Part shown: positions 26,482-34,753 of the stretch, piece after piece
Numbering within the stretch: the stretch's first letter is position 1
Layout: every line of letters begins with the position of its first letter
NCBI RefSeq assembly: GCF_003852495.1
Contig: NZ_QAJI01000009.1
Coordinates: 4,800-60,392 of the forward strand
Source of the DNA: Taibaiella sp. KBW10
Lineage (GTDB): Bacteria > Bacteroidota > Bacteroidia > Chitinophagales > Chitinophagaceae
Length of the DNA: 55,593 nt
Direction of reading: 5' to 3'
The notes under the pieces: generated by a model
What the model was told of the DNA's origin: nothing
The model's input: only the letters and a program-made list of their open reading frames with translations
The model's database searches: none
Translations under genes and position numbers: made by a program

Positions 26482-27601
26482 GTTGTGCTGCTTTAGTGCC
26501 ACAAACACGGCAACGGGTATCCCTTAGGAAAGGTTTCTTTACAATCGAGGGTACAGAAGAAAAATCAATAGTCAGTACAGCGTTCTGCACATTGCTCTCC
26601 ATGCCTGCCAGGAAATGAATACTTTCTTGAGCGAGCAAAGCGCCGCTAACCTGTAAGATAGGACTTAAGGATCCTGAATACGGCCGACCCATCTTTTCTT
26701 TCAATGCAATCATTTGTGCCGCGTTGGGGAATTGATCCAGAACCCGCGGCCAGTCACAGGCCGGACAAGCCGTCTCATTGGGGATAGTGAGCGGGCCTAT
26801 ACCGCGTCGATTACCGCGGATCATTGGGATTTGCAATTCATTACACACCTGCGATACCCAAACCGAAATCTGCCAGGTAGGCGTATCAGCAGTGAGTATG
26901 ACTAAATCAACAGCAGCGATAGAAGTAAACAGTGTTCTAAGCGTATCTTCATTATCGATTAATAACGGGATACCGTCAAATTGGGTCACCTCTTTATGCT
27001 TACTGATAAATGCGGCAGCAACCTCCGTTTTTGTCTTGCCTATATCTGATGTGGTAAACATTGTAGCCCGGGCAAGATTGTGTGTCTCTACAACATCCAT
27101 ATCAACTCCGGTGATTTTTCCAATACCGGCGGCAGTAAGATGCGGGATAACGGATGTGCCCAGACTACCGAGTCCAAGCATCAGTACATGAGCTTGCCTG
27201 ATGTCTTGCAACAGCTGATATTTAGAACGCTCTGCGGGTGCATGTTTATCGAAATAAGCCAATTGCTTTTCAAAACGGCTGTACATCCAATCGCTCATGT
27301 CCGCACGATTGTCTTCCTCAACCTTCAACAGGCCAAGTTCTTCCAAGGTATTAATGAGTTTTAGGACTATTTCTTTCCAGTTTGGGTGCTGCGCTTCGGG
27401 TACCGCCATTAAGGCATGTACACTGGTTCCTTTTGTGAGGTATCTTACAGCTGGTAATAACAAGGTTCCGAAGTCCTTCAGCAGATAACCTTTATTGCCC
27501 GTTTTGAACAACCATATTTCTGAATCCGTCACGGGAAAGGGATGAAAAGACGGATCGATGCTCAGTTTGCCTAGATTAACCCTGTCCGTCGCGGCAATCA
27601 T
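26474..27601 (-). CDS. E1/ThiF-like YcaO partner protein with N-terminal recognition-like region
   Basis: 375 residues. Residues 1 to about 95 resemble a small winged-helix RiPP recognition element (SEIWLFKTGNKGYLLKDFG ... LINTLEELGLLKVEED). The rest is an E1/ThiF fold: nucleotide loop LGLGSLGTSV (GLGSLG at 143-148), GVDMDVVETHNLAR, and two zinc-binding CxxC pairs, Cys279/282 (CPAC) and Cys364/367 (CRVC). In azoline RiPPs such partners bind the leader peptide and present it to YcaO; many no longer adenylate. It overlaps the HExxH gene by ATGA and the YcaO gene by 8 nt, indicating tight co-expression. Confidence 0.88.
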   Translation of the reverse strand: MIAATDRVNLGKLSIDPSFHPFPVTDSEIWLFKTGNKGYLLKDFGTLLLPAVRYLTKGTSVHALMAVPEAQHPNWKEIVLKLINTLEELGLLKVEEDNRADMSDWMYSRFEKQLAYFDKHAPAERSKYQLLQDIRQAHVLMLGLGSLGTSVIPHLTAAGIGKITGVDMDVVETHNLARATMFTTSDIGKTKTEVAAAFISKHKEVTQFDGIPLLIDNEDTLRTLFTSIAAVDLVILTADTPTWQISVWVSQVCNELQIPMIRGNRRGIGPLTIPNETACPACDWPRVLDQFPNAAQMIALKEKMGRPYSGSLSPILQVSGALLAQESIHFLAGMESNVQNAVLTIDFSSVPSIVKKPFLRDTRCRVCGTKAAQHD

Positions 27602-28617
27602 GCTACTATGTTGTTGGCGGTAAGTTCTTCCATGAATATATGACCGGAGGTGGTTAGCTGAGCATGATTTTGTACCACGTCAAATCCGACGGTCAAGTTT
27701 TGTTGAATCTTATCCAGTTTTGAGTCGATTGTAATATTATTCTTTAAAGAAAGATCATATCCATTCCGGGGAAGGGTATGTACATTCGTAAAGAATTTCT
27801 TGAGCCTTAGTAATACAAACATTTGGTGGAATACACCAAACATTGGACGACGATCGGGGCGAAGGGGAGACGTAAATAATTCCGAGTCCGGGTTGCTGAA
27901 AAGTGGGTTTAAGGCATGCATGGCGTTCAGGCGCATATGGCTGCATTCATGAATCAATTCTTCCGCAAATTGTAATGGCGTCCGAATCGCACTTTCCCGT
28001 AGCCAAATAGAGCCATGAGATCCGAAATCGACAAATCCGATCACTTTTTCGCTTTTGAAAATAAAGAGTTGCTTTAGGGTTACCTTTATTTCCGCGAGCA
28101 TTTCCGGCCAGAAATTTTGTATAATTTTAATGCCTTCTCTGATAATAAACTGCAAATCTTCTTCCAGATCTGTCAAGACCTCGATTTCACAATCCGTACC
28201 ATTGGCTTTTTTGGCCATTAAGATAGCTTTTTTAATGGTGGGCATCATGGCATCCTGAGCAGGAGCAATGTCTATGACCACATCATATTGACTTTGCAGC
28301 TCCTTTGCTCTTGATTGGCTTGCACTTGCTGCTTCCAGCGCGTGCTCCCATCTCTCTATGAAAACGGGCCAATCAATCTCCTGGTTATTTGCTGCTTTTA
28401 CACCATTGTACCACTGGAAGATAGCGGGGTGGCAATTACTTGTTCTTGTGCGTTCTAAAAGTGCATGTACCTTGCTGGTAAATGCGATATCTATATTGCT
28501 GATCCGTTTTGAAACGGCATCGCAAATCCATTGCTGCAGTGCAAGGTTTTCCTGCTCCGATTGAAGGGGAGCAGGTAGCCAAGCATGGAGTGTTGTTGAG
28601 CGTATATTACGATGCAT
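27598..28617 (-). CDS. Alpha-ketoglutarate HExxH-type putative peptide beta-hydroxylase
   Basis: 339 residues. The metal motif HECSH lies at residues 223-227 in FAEELIHECSHMRLNAMHALNP, followed by SPLRPDRRPMFGVFHQMFVLLRL. That Arg-Pro-rich, His-containing downstream segment (His264) is shared by the HExxH family known from RiPP clusters. Characterised members, including fusions to radical SAM enzymes, are 2-oxoglutarate-dependent peptide beta-hydroxylases rather than proteases. It starts 14 nt after the precursor peptide stop and overlaps the E1-like gene by ATGA. A free-standing HExxH protein beside YcaO and E1-like genes is unusual. A peptidase role is possible but less likely. Confidence 0.82.
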   Translation of the reverse strand: MHRNIRSTTLHAWLPAPLQSEQENLALQQWICDAVSKRISNIDIAFTSKVHALLERTRTSNCHPAIFQWYNGVKAANNQEIDWPVFIERWEHALEAASASQSRAKELQSQYDVVIDIAPAQDAMMPTIKKAILMAKKANGTDCEIEVLTDLEEDLQFIIREGIKIIQNFWPEMLAEIKVTLKQLFIFKSEKVIGFVDFGSHGSIWLRESAIRTPLQFAEELIHECSHMRLNAMHALNPLFSNPDSELFTSPLRPDRRPMFGVFHQMFVLLRLKKFFTNVHTLPRNGYDLSLKNNITIDSKLDKIQQNLTVGFDVVQNHAQLTTSGHIFMEELTANNIVA

Positions 28618-28631
28618 ATATCTCTTTTAAA

Positions 28632-28820
28632 TTAGTCTGCGTATTCCATTTGAAGTAAAACACCGAAGTCAGGTAGTTGGTCTGCCTGCACCTGCTTAAC
28701 ATTGTTTTTAGAGAATACCTGGTCAGCTTGTTCGTTGCTAAGAACGTATTGTGCTGCTTGATCTGATGGGATTTGGTAAAGCTTACCATTTTCTCCGCGT
28801 AATGTGAGTACGTCTGCCAT
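28632..28820 (-). CDS. Putative RiPP precursor peptide
   Basis: 62 residues, first gene of the cassette. The start is the ATG at 28820 with a weak ribosome site. Residues 1 to about 35 look like a leader: MADVLTLRGENGKLYQIPSD followed by an acidic, Gln-rich amphipathic stretch. Residues 36-62 (FSKNNVKQVQADQLPDFGVL then LQMEYAD) would be the core. There is no Cys anywhere; the only Ser/Thr are Thr6, Ser19, Ser28 and Ser37, so a C-terminal core cannot form azolines. Size, position 14 nt before modification genes and lack of any enzyme motif support the call. It could instead be a small accessory protein. Confidence 0.68.
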   Translation of the reverse strand: MADVLTLRGENGKLYQIPSDQAAQYVLSNEQADQVFSKNNVKQVQADQLPDFGVLLQMEYAD

Positions 28821-28927
28821 TTTTGTTTGGTTTAATGATGAATAAAAATGTTTATTACTTGTTCTTAATATTTGTTGATGTTTATTTTTTGTCTGAATCT
28901 GCCTGGTTCATCAAAACGGGTACCGTA

Positions 28928-28960
28928 CAAATAATTCTTTTATTTATGAATTATAAGCAA
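28928..28960 (-). promoter_or_regulatory. Possible promoter of the RiPP-like cassette
   Basis: On the minus strand a TTG (28960-28958) and ATTATTTG (28935-28928, six of eight matches to TAnnTTTG) are separated by 22 nt, about 110 nt before the precursor ATG. The match is imperfect. Confidence 0.3.
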
Positions 28961-28980
28961 TATTCAATTTTTTTTGTAAT

Positions 28981-29010
28981 AAAAAATCAGGTAAAAAAAC
29001 CTGTTTTTTT
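28981..29010. terminator. A/T-flanked hairpin isolating the cassette
   Basis: CAGGT at 28988-28992 pairs with ACCTG at 28999-29003, flanked by an A-run and a T-run so that either strand ends in T. It is a short stem, so at best a weak bidirectional terminator. Confidence 0.4.
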
Positions 29011-29089
29011 ATTATTTGAACAAGAGGGGATGTTCCGTATTGAGAGAGAAATGTTTCCATACGATCGGAATAATACCGATATATTTTAC

Positions 29090-29122
29090 AAAAGGCGATA
29101 CCCCGTAGAGATATCGCCTTTT
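29090..29122 (-). terminator. Terminator of the 845-residue T9SS gene
   Basis: AAAAGGCGATA pairs perfectly (11 bp) with TATCGCCTTTT across an 11-nt loop, about 54 nt after the stop codon; the minus strand ends the stem in TTTT. Confidence 0.7.
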
Positions 29123-29175
29123 ATAAAATGGATGGTGAATCAATACTATGGTATTGATCTTTTCTGTAAAAATAA

Positions 29176-31713
29176 TTATGGTTCCTTTACAATAGTCAAT
29201 TTAGCAATTTGCGATCCGTTTGTGTCTGCCACCGTGCAGATGTATATGCCTGCCGGTAGTTGTTTTAGATTAAGGAGCATACTTCCTTCATGACCTTTTG
29301 CGGAATAGACTAGTTGCCCCTTGGTGTTATAGATCGATATGGACGCTGCACCTTTCAATCCTTTTATGGTTACCGATTCCCGCGTATGATTTGGAAATAA
29401 AGATAATGCTCCAACCTGGCTGAATGTTACCAGTCGTACCGGGCTATAAGTAAATTTTCCATCATAATCCTTTTGTTTGATCCGGTAGAAATTATCTCCT
29501 TCAAGTGGTTCCAGGTCGGCATACTTGTATAGACTTTGGAAATGAGTAGTGCCGGTGGAAGATAAGCTTCTGACCGCCCCGATAAGCGTCCAGTCTTTAC
29601 TGTCGGCACTTCTTTCTATTTCAAATCCCCAGTTGTTTTCCTCCGATGCCGTAATCCATTGCAGATCCACTTTGTTATTTTGTTTGTCGGCGCTAAAGCT
29701 GATTAAGCTGACAGGTAGCGGGCAAGTCACCTGGAAAGACACGGTATCTGAACTGATACAACCGCCTAATGGACTGGTGATTTTCCATGCAAAGCGGTAT
29801 TGCCCAACTGAATCGAGACTATACGCAGAGGTAGAGAAGCTGGTGGCCGATGCAATAACAGGGTTGGCTCCGGCCGGTGCCTGTATCAGTGTCCAGGCTC
29901 CGGTACCGGTACCCGGATTATTGCCGAGCAGCGAAACAGAATGGCTACATACCCCGGCTTGGTCAGACCCCGCGTTTGCATTGATCGGGTTTTCTACATG
30001 TATGGTAAACGTCGCGCTAAGAGCAGTGCCGGAACAGCTATATTCCTGGTCCAGGAATGGTCCGATACCGCTGGGAGTAGGGGCGGCCGTTATCCGGAAT
30101 ACATAGTCTCCGGCCCGGTTCAGGTTGTCGATCGTAGTAGTGCTACTGGTCAGGGAACGCAGGTTGGGGGCAGTATATATCGGTACCGCAGAACCGGCTG
30201 GCCTTGATAGTACCGTAAAACCATAACTTCCGCTGAAATCCTGAAAATAGCTGCTGTTGACCACCCCCTGGTAAATGGCGGGGAGCGCTATGGTAGCCGA
30301 GATTGTGCCTGTGCCCGGATAGCAGATGCTTTGGTCTGCAACCGCAACGTTTGGCCGGTTATTATCAGAGACATGAATGTAGTAAGGTTGCGTCCTGCTG
30401 CAGGAGCCATTAGAGGTCTGTACGTTTAACTTATAGGTTCCTGCCTGCCATCCGCCGGAAGGTGGGGTTACGGTAGCTATTCGGTTATAGGTGCCGGCGC
30501 CACTGACGCTGATTGTCGGCGCACCTCCCGGAGGGTAGAACCCTGCCGCGGTGACTGTCGTGACCACAGAGGCCGGATCGAGGGGGTCAATGTCGAAATA
30601 AAAAGTTTCTGCTGTGGTCGTGCCCACCTTACTGGCACAGTGTATCTCTCCTGCGCTGTTAGTGCTTGCATAGGCAGCGTATTGCTCCGGATGTGTATTC
30701 AGATTGAAAATGACCGGGTAGGGCGAGGTGCCGGAATAAGTGTAAGCAATAGGTGCAGTAGTGTAGGTGCCACAAGCATTTGTTACCGTAAGGGTAAATA
30801 CATAGGTTCCGTCTACAGACATCCCATTCAGGTATAGCCTCCTCGTTTCTATTTCATCAAAAGTTAGATTCGCCCCTGCCGGCTGGCTGGTTACAGTTGC
30901 CGAAACGGTGGTGCCGGAGGCTACTGTACCAGCAGATCCGGTATGACCGGAGGCAAATGCCGGAGAGGTGGATTGCAGGTCGAGATAATCACGAACTAGC
31001 GGTTGTGTCCTACACTTGGAAACCGTGGTGGGCGCTACGATCTGTGGATTAGGTATGAAACGAACAATGGTAGAATCTTCATAACTACAGATACCATCCA
31101 GAGAAGTAATCCTCAGGATCGCATAATAAGCAGGATCAATTTCATGATTCGATTTGTTGATCAGATAGAAGGTTGGTATGGCCGATGTTGTACTGCTGAA
31201 TTGAGCGTTCGTCGACACAAAGGTTCCAAACCTGCTAAAGCTGAAAATATTTACCGCTCTCCAGCTGCCCGTATAACCGGCAGGGATTACACCCGATAGG
31301 TTGGTGGTACCTGTTGTGGCACAAATAGTCGTAATGTCAGGCCCGGCAGTAAAAGAGGCCGGCCTCGGATGTGCCGTAATGGTTACCGTGGAGCTGGCCA
31401 ATCCTGAACCGCAGGGATGGCTGAGCCGAAAGATATAATCGCCGTTTACCGTCATACCGGTGACAGATGTATTGAAACTGTTGGGAGTGGCAATGGTGGG
31501 TACAGTAGGTCCTGAAATGAACGTCCAGCTTGGCCCTCCCGCTCCGGCAGTGCCGGATAAGCCACCGGTGAGTGTTGTAGATGCGCCGCAAACGATTGCA
31601 TTGCCACCGGCATTAACGGTACAGTTGACGCCTTGTGCGTAGCTAATTCCGGGGCCACCGGAAAAGAACAGGATACTTCCGAAGAGCATTAAGGTTGTAA
31701 AGATTGACTTCAT
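29176..31713 (-). CDS. Large Ig-like secreted protein with T9SS sorting domain
   Basis: 845 residues. A signal peptide (about residues 1-27, ending in SYAQG) is followed by several Ig/PKD-like repeats. Each has a GxYxFxxxxxx-type strand (GDYIFRLSHPCGSG, GTYVFTLTVTNACGT, GTYKLNVQTSNGSCS, GDYVFRITAAPTPSG, GQYRFAWKITSPLGG) and often a disulfide-capable Cys. A fibronectin-like domain (KVDLQWITASEENNWGFEIERSADSKDW) follows. The C-terminus is a type A sorting domain (LSLFPNHTRESVTIKG ... LPAGIYICTVADTNGSQIAKLTIV). It is probably a surface-exposed adhesive or structural protein; no enzyme domain was found. Confidence 0.85.
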   Translation of the reverse strand: MKSIFTTLMLFGSILFFSGGPGISYAQGVNCTVNAGGNAIVCGASTTLTGGLSGTAGAGGPSWTFISGPTVPTIATPNSFNTSVTGMTVNGDYIFRLSHPCGSGLASSTVTITAHPRPASFTAGPDITTICATTGTTNLSGVIPAGYTGSWRAVNIFSFSRFGTFVSTNAQFSSTTSAIPTFYLINKSNHEIDPAYYAILRITSLDGICSYEDSTIVRFIPNPQIVAPTTVSKCRTQPLVRDYLDLQSTSPAFASGHTGSAGTVASGTTVSATVTSQPAGANLTFDEIETRRLYLNGMSVDGTYVFTLTVTNACGTYTTAPIAYTYSGTSPYPVIFNLNTHPEQYAAYASTNSAGEIHCASKVGTTTAETFYFDIDPLDPASVVTTVTAAGFYPPGGAPTISVSGAGTYNRIATVTPPSGGWQAGTYKLNVQTSNGSCSRTQPYYIHVSDNNRPNVAVADQSICYPGTGTISATIALPAIYQGVVNSSYFQDFSGSYGFTVLSRPAGSAVPIYTAPNLRSLTSSTTTIDNLNRAGDYVFRITAAPTPSGIGPFLDQEYSCSGTALSATFTIHVENPINANAGSDQAGVCSHSVSLLGNNPGTGTGAWTLIQAPAGANPVIASATSFSTSAYSLDSVGQYRFAWKITSPLGGCISSDTVSFQVTCPLPVSLISFSADKQNNKVDLQWITASEENNWGFEIERSADSKDWTLIGAVRSLSSTGTTHFQSLYKYADLEPLEGDNFYRIKQKDYDGKFTYSPVRLVTFSQVGALSLFPNHTRESVTIKGLKGAASISIYNTKGQLVYSAKGHEGSMLLNLKQLPAGIYICTVADTNGSQIAKLTIVKEP

Positions 31714-32077
31714 TATATTGGGATTTGGAGATAAATAAGGCTATTGAAATAAGGTTTAAAAAGGGCCAGAAGGCGGACGTGAAATCGTTATACTTGTGTA
31801 CCGAACAGATGGATATATGAGCGATTTATGCGGTATAAATCGTATGCAAAGTAGAAACGTTTATCAAACGCCTATCGAACTCTAGTAATAGTTCAATGAA
31901 TTGTAGTAGTTCTTGAAGTGGAAGACTCGATTGGGAAATTAAGGTTAAGCCATACCGTTCTATGCTGCTTTTTAGAACTACGTTCTATAGCCTGAAAGGC
32001 AGAAAAAAACCGGTCCTTTTGGGACCGGCGAAAATAGTAAACTTTGTTTTGTGTGTGGTAAACGGGTATCCCGTTTT
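31714..32077. other. Intergenic region with terminator, no gene
   Basis: 364 nt upstream of the 845-residue T9SS gene. It includes the terminator of the downstream-facing response regulator gene (32003-32028). A promoter for the T9SS gene should lie near 31720-31800, but no good box was found. Confidence 0.4.
32003..32028 (-). terminator. Rho-independent terminator of the NarL-type regulator gene
   Basis: CCGGTCC and GGACCGG form a 7-bp GC stem with a 5-nt loop; on the minus strand it is followed by seven T residues. It lies about 50 nt after the regulator's stop. Confidence 0.85.
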
Positions 32078-32761
32078 TTATAAATCATCCAACTGAACGA
32101 TCCCGTTTTTTAAGGCAAATTTGATAATGCCGGCCAGGTTCTTTGCCCCGATTTTTTTGGAAATGTTATTCCGGTATTGCTCCACCGTGCGTTCCGAAAG
32201 GAAAAGGTGTTTACCGATTTCCTTGGCAGTCTGCTGGCGGCAGAGCAGCCGGATCAGCTCCAGTTCTTTACCGGAAAACTTTGTATTGGCAATAAGATGC
32301 TTCATGGCAAGATCATCATTGGCATCAGAAAAACGATTGATGATATGGTTGCGGGCTTCTCTGCAAAAATATTCCTTGCCTTCCATAATCAGTGCCACAC
32401 TGCGTATAAATTCTTCGTCATCTTCTTTTTTGATCACATAACCATTTACTCCGGCCTGAAGCATACGAAGTATGGCCTCCGGAGCATAAGAAAAAGAGTA
32501 GGCCAGAATCCGTGTGTTTGGTAATTTAAATTTTAATTCCCGCACCAGCAGGTCACCTGTGGTATCCGGGAGGGTATAGTCTATAATAACAAGATCCGGG
32601 AAGTGCTGTAATGCAAGACTCATACCGGTAGCGCCTTCATGAGCCATGTCGAATTGCGTAAACATTTTTCCGACCACCAGTTTAATCCCGTTGGCAACCA
32701 TTTTATGATCATCGATCACCAGTACCCGGTTGTATTGTACCGTATATTGTTCCTTGTGCAT
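32078..32761 (-). CDS. NarL/FixJ-family response regulator
   Basis: 227 residues: receiver with Asp17-Asp18, phosphoacceptor Asp61 in LVIIDYTLPDTTG and Lys in GYVIKKEDDEEF, then a LuxR-type helix-turn-helix (CRQQTAKEIGKHLFLSERTVEQYRNNISKKIGAKNLAGIIKFAL). It is the cognate regulator of the TPR-type histidine kinase just upstream on the same strand, 45 nt away. The target genes are unknown; the neighbouring T9SS genes are candidates only by proximity. Confidence 0.9.
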   Translation of the reverse strand: MHKEQYTVQYNRVLVIDDHKMVANGIKLVVGKMFTQFDMAHEGATGMSLALQHFPDLVIIDYTLPDTTGDLLVRELKFKLPNTRILAYSFSYAPEAILRMLQAGVNGYVIKKEDDEEFIRSVALIMEGKEYFCREARNHIINRFSDANDDLAMKHLIANTKFSGKELELIRLLCRQQTAKEIGKHLFLSERTVEQYRNNISKKIGAKNLAGIIKFALKNGIVQLDDL

Positions 32762-32806
32762 ATGCTTAAATCGTCCTTAAATAAATAATAGCGTTCTGAT
32801 ACATCC

Positions 32807-34753
32807 TTAATGTAATTTCATCTGGAAGTCAATATGGTAACCATCAGGATAGTGGTTGTTGATGTCCAGGTCAGCATTGAGCTTGTGCATGCGTTGGGTA
32901 ATATTCTCCATGCCTATCCCTATGCCGGCTTCTGTTGTGATCCATCCTCTTCCGTTATCGCTGTATCGGATGCTTAAAATGTCTTTGTGATTACTGAAAC
33001 GGATATTTATATGGTCAAAAGAAGCATGCTTTATGGTATTGAGGATACATTCCTGCAAGATCGCCTTCAATTGGCTAAACTGGTAATGGCTCAGAAACCT
33101 TTTTACATTCACTTCTTCGGTAATGATGAACTGAAATCCACTGACAGAAGCGATCTTCTGCAAAGGCTGTTTCACTGCAGTAATAAGGTCGGCAATAGAA
33201 AATTGCTTTTCGGATTTCAAGTCTTGCGCCAGGCTTCTGATCAGCTCCATAGTATGTTCTATATGCTCTTCCAGTTCACTTTTAACGGTGGCGCTGGTCT
33301 CTTCAAGCCGGTTCGTTTTGGCCAGCGCTTTCGCATACAATAAAGCAGGGTTTGCTTCATCATGCAGGTTGCGGGCAAGGTTAAGCTTGAATTCAAGAAA
33401 TTTCGCTTTTTGTTTTTTCCGGATGTTATGAAAGATAAACATACCGCCAAAAAGTAAAAGCAGAAAACCGGCTATGAGTAACAGTAATTGCTGGTCGGTC
33501 TTCTTCTGTTGCGCCGCGGCTTCTGCCATTAAAATTTGTTGCTCCTCTACCTTAGCCATAGTATACATCATGTCGCCCGACTCCGCTACGGTAGCGGTCA
33601 TCGCTACATCCATAAATTCGATAGCCCTGCGCAGGGTATCGATACTTTCCTTATACCGGCCCTCATTATACAGCAGGCGTGCATCATACTTCTTAATCAT
33701 GTAGGCATTATAAGGATCGCGCATATTACTGTAGAGTTGCTCAATAATCTTAAGATAGCGCCGGGCGCTGTCGTTGGGGCCATGATCCAGAAAATAGCCT
33801 ATCTTATTATCGGTTACGCCAAACTCGATATGGTTTTTCAGGTAATCCGGGGTATTGTGATCTGCCCGTAATTGATCCAGCCCTTCAATTGAAGCCCGGA
33901 CCAAATCCGGAAGATGTAAGGCCGTGCCTTTTTTATACAGGTTTAATAATTGTATGTATTTTAATCGCGCCGGCGCATCATGGTTATCTTTATATTTTGT
34001 CTCCAGGATGTTCTGAATCTCCGTTATGACGCCCCTGATCTCGTTGCCGCTAAATGTGTCGAGCTCATTAAAAGCGGCATCTCCAAGGTAGCCCGTCAGA
34101 TTGATGGCCCTTACAACTTCTCTGATATCCGTTGGCTCGTGCCTGAGCTGTATGGGAATATTCCGTACAAACTGTCTGTTCTGCTTATATAGCGACAAAG
34201 AATGCGCGTATGCATTTTTAATATTATAATAGTCGGCCATAAACATCAAAGAGGTTATAGAAGGACCGCTTCCGCTTTTTTCTTCCGCCGCCCTTAATTT
34301 TTCCCCATAGTAGAGCATCTCGCCAAACCTGCTGGCCATTTTGGCCTGATTGCTCAATATCGTATAGTACTCTTGTTTATATTTTTCGTTCTGCTTTCCG
34401 GACCAGACTACATTCCGGTAAAAGGACAACAATTGTAACAGCTCTTTATTAGTATAATCGATATCCTCAGACAAGATCAGGCGCAGGGTACTATTTACGG
34501 AATCTAAATACGCTTTCTCCTTTAGTGTTCCCTTTTTATATAAGACCGAAAGATTTGTCACTACCTGTGTGGCCGAGTCTTTGGCAGATTTTCCAAAAGA
34601 GGAAAAAGAAGCTCCTAAAAGAAGTATACTTATGATCCACAAGCGCTTCCTAAAAGAAGTCCTGTATATGTTTGGATAAAGAATCTTTTTTATAAAGCAT
34701 AAGAGCATTCTTTTTGCTGATGCTTGTTCGATTACTGGTATAAAGCCAAACAT
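32807..34753 (-). CDS. Membrane histidine kinase with N-terminal helical-repeat sensor (NarL-partner type)
   Basis: 648 residues. A hydrophobic signal-type segment (RLWIISILLLGASFSSFG, about residues 38-55) precedes a 370-residue helical region with TPR-like spacing (for example MLYYGEKLRAAEEK, ARRYLKIIEQLYSNM, GRYKESIDTLRRAIEF). A transmembrane helix follows (LLLLIAGFLLLLFGGMFIFH, about 424-443), then the H-box NLARNLHDEANPALLYAKAL with the His retained, and HATPase_c (RYSDNGRGW, GIGIGMENITQRM). A perfect -7-like box overlaps the listed ATG at 34753, so the true start may be the Met 15 codons in (34708). Pairs with the regulator downstream. Confidence 0.87.
   Translation of the reverse strand: MFGFIPVIEQASAKRMLLCFIKKILYPNIYRTSFRKRLWIISILLLGASFSSFGKSAKDSATQVVTNLSVLYKKGTLKEKAYLDSVNSTLRLILSEDIDYTNKELLQLLSFYRNVVWSGKQNEKYKQEYYTILSNQAKMASRFGEMLYYGEKLRAAEEKSGSGPSITSLMFMADYYNIKNAYAHSLSLYKQNRQFVRNIPIQLRHEPTDIREVVRAINLTGYLGDAAFNELDTFSGNEIRGVITEIQNILETKYKDNHDAPARLKYIQLLNLYKKGTALHLPDLVRASIEGLDQLRADHNTPDYLKNHIEFGVTDNKIGYFLDHGPNDSARRYLKIIEQLYSNMRDPYNAYMIKKYDARLLYNEGRYKESIDTLRRAIEFMDVAMTATVAESGDMMYTMAKVEEQQILMAEAAAQQKKTDQQLLLLIAGFLLLLFGGMFIFHNIRKKQKAKFLEFKLNLARNLHDEANPALLYAKALAKTNRLEETSATVKSELEEHIEHTMELIRSLAQDLKSEKQFSIADLITAVKQPLQKIASVSGFQFIITEEVNVKRFLSHYQFSQLKAILQECILNTIKHASFDHINIRFSNHKDILSIRYSDNGRGWITTEAGIGIGMENITQRMHKLNADLDINNHYPDGYHIDFQMKLH

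Larger units (their letters stand above)
28821..29175. other. Intergenic region upstream of the RiPP-like cassette
   Basis: 355 nt, strongly AT-rich. From right to left it holds the terminator of the T9SS gene (29090-29122), a second A/T-flanked hairpin (28981-29010) and the cassette's likely promoter (28928-28960), leaving a leader of about 100 nt. No gene is supported on the plus strand. Confidence 0.55.

Noticed and set aside
27598-28617. HExxH protein as a metalloprotease for leader removal
   Set aside because: The downstream Arg/Pro-rich segment with a further His resembles the alpha-ketoglutarate HExxH hydroxylase family, and the protein lacks a signal peptide or a gluzincin-like Glu motif; kept only as a minor alternative.
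28823-29293. 156-codon plus-strand frame between the precursor peptide gene and the T9SS gene
   Set aside because: It runs through two hairpins, is extremely AT-rich in its first half, and its end lies antisense to a clear T9SS sorting domain; the amino-acid composition is not protein-like.
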